From contig JAFTJB010000033.1 in assembly GCA_017456625.1 (NCBI GenBank), forward strand, positions 1 through 35,338: DNA of 35,338 bases. The letters are read 5' to 3'. Position 1 is the first letter of the stretch; each line of letters starts with the position of its first letter. The DNA is from Clostridia bacterium (lineage in GTDB: Bacteria; Bacillota; Clostridia; Oscillospirales; CAG-272). Below are positions 31,687 through 35,338 of the stretch, piece by piece. A model generated the notes under the pieces. It did no database searches and was not told where the DNA came from. It saw nothing but the letters and a program-made list of their open reading frames with translations. Position numbers and translations under genes: made by a program.

Positions 31687-33063
31687 ATGTTAGAGATATC
31701 CCCACATACCAATTTACTGGAACAAGAGAACTATAAATACTCGTTGCAGGACGTAGCAGAGCCCAATCTGTTCCGCGATGAGTACCCCTACACCGACGTG
31801 CCGCGCGTAGCGTTCAACCATCGCCGCGTGCCGCTTGGCATGCCCGAGGATATTTGGATCACGGATACCTCGTTCCGCGACGGACAGCAGTCGGTCGAGC
31901 CGTATACCGTCAAGCAGATCGTGGATCTGTTCAAGCTCATGTCCCGTCTGGGCGGTCCTTACGGCATCATTCGTCAGACCGAATTTTTCGTATATAGTCA
32001 GAAGGATCGCGAGGCAGTGGAGAAGTGCCAGGAGCTTGGCTACAAATTCCCCGAGATCACCACTTGGATCCGCGCGAGCAAGGAGGACTTCAAGCTGGTG
32101 CGCAACCTCGGCATCCGCGAGACGGGTATTTTGGTCTCGTGCAGTGACTATCATATTTTCAAGAAAATGAAGATGACGAGAAAGCAGTGCATGGATTACT
32201 ACCTTTCCACCGTTGCGGAGGCATTTGAGGCAGGCGTTATGCCGCGTTGCCACCTCGAGGACATCACGCGCGCCGATTTCTACGGCTTTGTCGTTCCGTT
32301 TGTCAATGAGCTGATGAAGATGTCCAAGGAAGCGAAGATCCCTGTCCGTATCCGCGCCTGCGATACCATGGGATATGGCATTCCGTACCCCGAGGTCTCT
32401 CTGCCGCGAAGCGTTCCGGGTATCATTTACGGCTTGCAGAAGTATTCCGACGTTCCCAGCGAGATGCTGGAGTGGCACGGTCACAACGATTTCTATAAGG
32501 CGGTCACAAACGCGACCACGGCATGGCTCTACGGAGCAAGTGGAGTCAACTGCTCTCTCCTCGGTATCGGTGAGCGCACGGGTAACGTTCCGCTTGAGGC
32601 AATGGTCTTTGAGTACGCATCCCTGCGCGGCTCCTTTGACGGCATGGATCCCACGGTCATTACCGAGATCGCGGACTACTTCACGCACGAGATGGGATAC
32701 AACATCCCACCCATGACCCCCTTTGTCGGCAGAAACTTCAATGTCACCCGCGCGGGAATTCACGCAGACGGACTTCTCAAGGACGAGGAGATCTACAATA
32801 TCTTCGATACCAAGAAGATCCTCGGTCGCGGCGCGTCCGTTCTGATCGGAAAGACGTCCGGACTTGCGGGAATTGCGTATTGGATCAACGAAAATTACCG
32901 CTTGACAGGGGAGAATCAGATCGATAAGCGCGATCCGCTCGTTCTTGCGCTCAAGGAGTGGATCGATCAGGAATACGAGGATGGAAGACAGACCAATCTT
33001 TCCAACAGTGAGCTGGAGGAGAAGATCGCAGAGCTCTCCGGCGACCGTTTCCGTCGCGTATAA
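31687..33063 (+). CDS. Re-citrate-synthase-like enzyme (isopropylmalate/homocitrate synthase family)
   Basis: A 458-residue enzyme of the DRE-TIM/HMGL-like family. The barrel opens with ITDTSFRDGQQS (D60, R64, D65), and the metal-binding HxH is in EWHGHNDF (H264, H266). GERTGNVPLEAMVFEY and GRNFNVTRAGIHADGLLKDEE follow, and residues after about 340 form the short C-terminal part. The long N-terminus and the SDYHIF...IRQTEFFVYS regions differ from LeuA and resemble the clostridial Re-citrate synthase type (first shown in Clostridium kluyveri), which condenses acetyl-CoA and oxaloacetate. No leuB, leuC or leuD is here; aconitase follows two genes later, which favours citrate over isopropylmalate. 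AGGAGGG ten bases upstream of the ATG sets the start. Homocitrate or isopropylmalate synthase remains possible. Confidence 0.75.
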   Translation: MLEISPHTNLLEQENYKYSLQDVAEPNLFRDEYPYTDVPRVAFNHRRVPLGMPEDIWITDTSFRDGQQSVEPYTVKQIVDLFKLMSRLGGPYGIIRQTEFFVYSQKDREAVEKCQELGYKFPEITTWIRASKEDFKLVRNLGIRETGILVSCSDYHIFKKMKMTRKQCMDYYLSTVAEAFEAGVMPRCHLEDITRADFYGFVVPFVNELMKMSKEAKIPVRIRACDTMGYGIPYPEVSLPRSVPGIIYGLQKYSDVPSEMLEWHGHNDFYKAVTNATTAWLYGASGVNCSLLGIGERTGNVPLEAMVFEYASLRGSFDGMDPTVITEIADYFTHEMGYNIPPMTPFVGRNFNVTRAGIHADGLLKDEEIYNIFDTKKILGRGASVLIGKTSGLAGIAYWINENYRLTGENQIDKRDPLVLALKEWIDQEYEDGRQTNLSNSELEEKIAELSGDRFRRV

Positions 33064-33092
33064 CGGAATACAAGGAAGAGAGGATTATTGAT

Positions 33093-33737
33093 ATGCTGGA
33101 ACATAAAACGTTATCACTCGCAGAGCAGGTCTTTGACCGTTTGGAGACTGATATTCTCTGCGGAACCTATCAGATCGGTGAAGTTTTGACCGAGCTGAAG
33201 CTGGTGGGCGACCTTGGTGTCAGCCGTACGCCCATTCGCGAGGCATTGCGCCGCTTAGAACAGGAGCACCTGGTGGAGATCTCCTCCAAGGGCATTCTGA
33301 TCGTCGGTGTCACAGACAAGGATCTTGCGGATATTTACGCGATCCGTCTACGCATTGAGGGAATGGCATCGAGAGAGGCAACTCTGCATATGTCCGAGGA
33401 GCAGCTTCGTGAGCTGCGCGAGACGGTGGAGCTGCAGGAATTCTACGTTACCAAGAAGAATGCGGAGAGCATCCGACTCATGGATAGCCGCTTCCATCAG
33501 CTTATCTACCGCTTCAGCGGAAGCTCGGTGCTTTTTGATACGCTGATGCCGCTTCACAAGAAAACGCAGAAATTCCGTAAGAAATCGGTTGAAAACGAGA
33601 GCCGCGCATCGCAGTCTGCCAGCGAGCACCGTGCCATTTACGAGGCAATGGAGAAGAGAGATGCAGACCTGGCTGAAAAGCTGACTATTGAACACATTGA
33701 AAACGCAAGAATCCACATGCAGAAACGGAGCAAATAA
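33093..33737 (+). CDS. GntR-family regulator with FCD domain
   Basis: A 214-residue transcription regulator of the FadR subfamily. The winged helix-turn-helix is at about 8-72, with recognition region LGVSRTPIREALRRLEQEHLVE (41-62). The C-terminal all-helical FCD domain (about 78-210) keeps the metal or ligand residues D131, H135, H179 and H201. Members of this group sense organic acids, so citrate or a related carboxylate would make sense, but no ligand can be read from the sequence. It lies between the Re-citrate-synthase-like gene and aconitase, 29 bases after the former and two bases before the latter, so it is very likely co-transcribed and self-regulating. The palindrome at 31644-31661 is its candidate site. 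Confidence 0.9.
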   Translation: MLEHKTLSLAEQVFDRLETDILCGTYQIGEVLTELKLVGDLGVSRTPIREALRRLEQEHLVEISSKGILIVGVTDKDLADIYAIRLRIEGMASREATLHMSEEQLRELRETVELQEFYVTKKNAESIRLMDSRFHQLIYRFSGSSVLFDTLMPLHKKTQKFRKKSVENESRASQSASEHRAIYEAMEKRDADLAEKLTIEHIENARIHMQKRSK

Positions 33738-33739
33738 AA

Positions 33740-35338
33740 ATGGGAATGACGATTGCACAAAAAATTATCAAGGCACATCTCATCAGCGGTGAGATGACGG
33801 TCGGAAGCGAGATCGCACTTCGCATCGACCAGACACTGACACAGGATGCGACGGGTACCATGGCGTACCTGGAGTTTGAGGCAATGGGGATCGACCGTGT
33901 GCGCACGGAGCGAAGCGTTGCTTATATCGATCACAACACCCTTCAATCGGGCTTTGAGAATGCAGACGACCACCGCTTCATTCAGTCCATCGCAAAGAAG
34001 CACGGCATCTACTTCTCCCGTCCGGGCAACGGCATTTGCCATCAGGTGCATCTGGAGCGCTTTGGTATTCCCGGAAAGACGCTGATCGGCTCGGATAGCC
34101 ATACCCCTACGGGCGGCGGAATCGGTATGCTCGCGTTCGGTGCGGGTGGACTTGACGTGGCTGTTGCAATGGGCGGCGGCGCGTACTACATCACTATGCC
34201 CAAGATGATCAAGGTCAACCTCACGGGCAAGCTCCGTCCCTTCGTAACCGCGAAGGACGTCAGCCTTGAGATCTTGAGAATTCTTTCCGTCAAGGGCGGT
34301 GTCGGCTCCATCATTGAGTGGGGCGGCGAGGGCATCAAGACTCTGACTGTGCCCGAGCGCGCGACCATTACCAACATGGGCACCGAGCTTGGCGCAACCA
34401 CCTCGATCTTCCCGTCGGATGAGATCACGCGTGATTTCCTCCGCGCAGAGGGCAGAGAAGCGGACTACATACCGCTCGAGAGCGATGCGGATGCAGTTTA
34501 CGACCGAATCATCGACATCAATCTCTCCGAGCTCAAGCCTCTCATCGCTTGTCCTCATATGCCCGACAACGTCGTTACCGTTGAGAGTCTAAAGGGAACA
34601 AAGGTAGACCAGGTCTGCATCGGCTCCTGCACCAACTCCTCTCTCATGGATATGCTCAAGGTCGCGGAGCTTCTCAAGGGAAAGACCATTCTCCCCTCCG
34701 TCAGCCTTTCCATTTCTCCCGGATCCAAGCAGGTGCTTGCACTGCTTGCAGAGTGCGGCGCACTTACCGATATTCTCGCAAGCGGCGCGCGTGTTCTGGA
34801 GTGCGCTTGCGGACCCTGCATCGGTATGGGATTTTCTCCCAACTCCGCGGGTGTCAGCCTCCGTACCTTCAACCGTAACTTTGAGGGCAGAAGCGGTACC
34901 GCGGATGCGAAGGTTTATCTCGTTTCTCCCGAGACTGCCGTTGCGGCAGCACTGACGGGCGAGATCACCGATCCCATCCTGCTTGGCGAGATGCCCGAAA
35001 TCAAGATGCCCGAGCAGTTCCGCATCGACGATAGCGCGATCATTGAGCCCGCAAGCCCCGAGGAGGCAAAATCCTTGGAGATTATGCGCGGTCCCAACAT
35101 CAAGAAATTCCCCGATTGCCGTCCGCAGGAGGACGAGATCCGCGCGGAATTGGTGCTCAAGGTTGGCGATAACATCACCACCGACCACATCATGCCCGCA
35201 GGCGCGAAGATCCTTCCTTACCGCTCCAACATTCCCTATCTCTCGCAGTATTGCTTCGGCGTATGCGACAAGACCTTCCCCGAGCGCGCTTTGGCGGCAG
35301 GGCAGAGCATTGTCGTTGGTGGCGTCAACTACGGTCAG
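33740..35338 (+). CDS. Aconitate hydratase, 5' part
   Basis: The first 533 codons of an aconitase of the roughly 640-residue kind in clostridia; the frame is open at the window end. It isomerises citrate to isocitrate through cis-aconitate. Visible features are GSDSHTPTGGGIGMLAFGAGG, the [4Fe-4S] cysteines C297 (GSCTNSS), C357 and C360 (CGPCIGMG), and the start of the swivel domain (VGDNITTDHIMPAGAKILPY). The ATG at 33740 is two bases after the gntR stop, with its ribosome binding site CGGAGC inside the end of gntR, so the two are tightly coupled; an ATG at 33746 is an alternative. Isocitrate dehydrogenase is expected downstream. LeuC/HacA-type relatives are less likely because of the single fused chain. 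Confidence 0.92.
   Translation, partial: MGMTIAQKIIKAHLISGEMTVGSEIALRIDQTLTQDATGTMAYLEFEAMGIDRVRTERSVAYIDHNTLQSGFENADDHRFIQSIAKKHGIYFSRPGNGICHQVHLERFGIPGKTLIGSDSHTPTGGGIGMLAFGAGGLDVAVAMGGGAYYITMPKMIKVNLTGKLRPFVTAKDVSLEILRILSVKGGVGSIIEWGGEGIKTLTVPERATITNMGTELGATTSIFPSDEITRDFLRAEGREADYIPLESDADAVYDRIIDINLSELKPLIACPHMPDNVVTVESLKGTKVDQVCIGSCTNSSLMDMLKVAELLKGKTILPSVSLSISPGSKQVLALLAECGALTDILASGARVLECACGPCIGMGFSPNSAGVSLRTFNRNFEGRSGTADAKVYLVSPETAVAAALTGEITDPILLGEMPEIKMPEQFRIDDSAIIEPASPEEAKSLEIMRGPNIKKFPDCRPQEDEIRAELVLKVGDNITTDHIMPAGAKILPYRSNIPYLSQYCFGVCDKTFPERALAAGQSIVVGGVNYGQ

Overview
The window looks like a chromosomal segment of an anaerobic, Gram-positive Bacillota (Clostridia) with fairly GC-rich DNA. 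The evidence is a Firmicutes-type division and cell-wall (dcw) cluster, the gene order pyrH-frr-uppS-cdsA-dxr-rseP-ispG-polC with a PolC-type replicative polymerase, a DivIVA-domain protein, purine-rich ribosome binding sites, and a Re-citrate-synthase-like gene next to aconitase, an arrangement known from clostridia. I cannot name the genus. Nearly all genes are on the + strand.

Bases 1-14126 hold the dcw cluster: rsmH (3' end), a VanZ-like gene, an ftsL-like gene with a very long cytoplasmic N-terminus, a class B PBP with PASTA domains (ftsI/spoVD type), murE, murF, mraY, ftsW, a DUF559 gene followed at once by an inverted-repeat element, a small membrane protein, murG, ftsQ/divIB, tandem terminators, then ftsZ on its own promoter with its own terminator. 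murD, normally between mraY and ftsW, is absent, as are murC, murB and ftsA. The products make lipid II (MurE, MurF, MraY, MurG) and polymerise and cross-link it at the septum (FtsW plus the PBP, held by FtsL and FtsQ at the FtsZ ring).

Bases 14154-17580 hold a GNAT acetyltransferase, an orphan rhamnulokinase and a long-form PRPP synthetase. Bases 17623-28889 hold the pyrH to polC run: UMP kinase, ribosome recycling factor, undecaprenyl-PP synthase (lipid carrier for the wall), CDP-diglyceride synthase, two MEP-pathway enzymes (Dxr, IspG), a site-2 protease and DNA polymerase III PolC. Many of these genes overlap or are closely spaced.

Bases 28998-30667 hold a DivIVA-domain protein and an XRE-type regulator. 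Bases 30668-30967 hold no gene but a dense set of hairpins bracketed by two copies of a palindrome, the second forming a terminator. A minus-strand YfcE-like phosphodiesterase follows. A divergent region with two consensus sigma-A promoters separates it from a plus-strand operon: Re-citrate-synthase-like enzyme, GntR/FCD regulator and aconitase (cut by the window end), the start of an oxidative branch from oxaloacetate plus acetyl-CoA towards 2-oxoglutarate and glutamate.

The most unusual points are: an eight-cysteine, double zinc-ribbon-like insertion directly behind the KTGT motif of the dcw PBP; the DUF559 gene abutting an inverted-repeat element inside the dcw cluster; the extended FtsL; a perfect inverted repeat that includes part of the murE ribosome binding site; and a palindrome on the -10 box of the Re-citrate-synthase operon that could be the GntR operator. 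No tRNA, rRNA, CRISPR array, transposase or prophage gene was seen.
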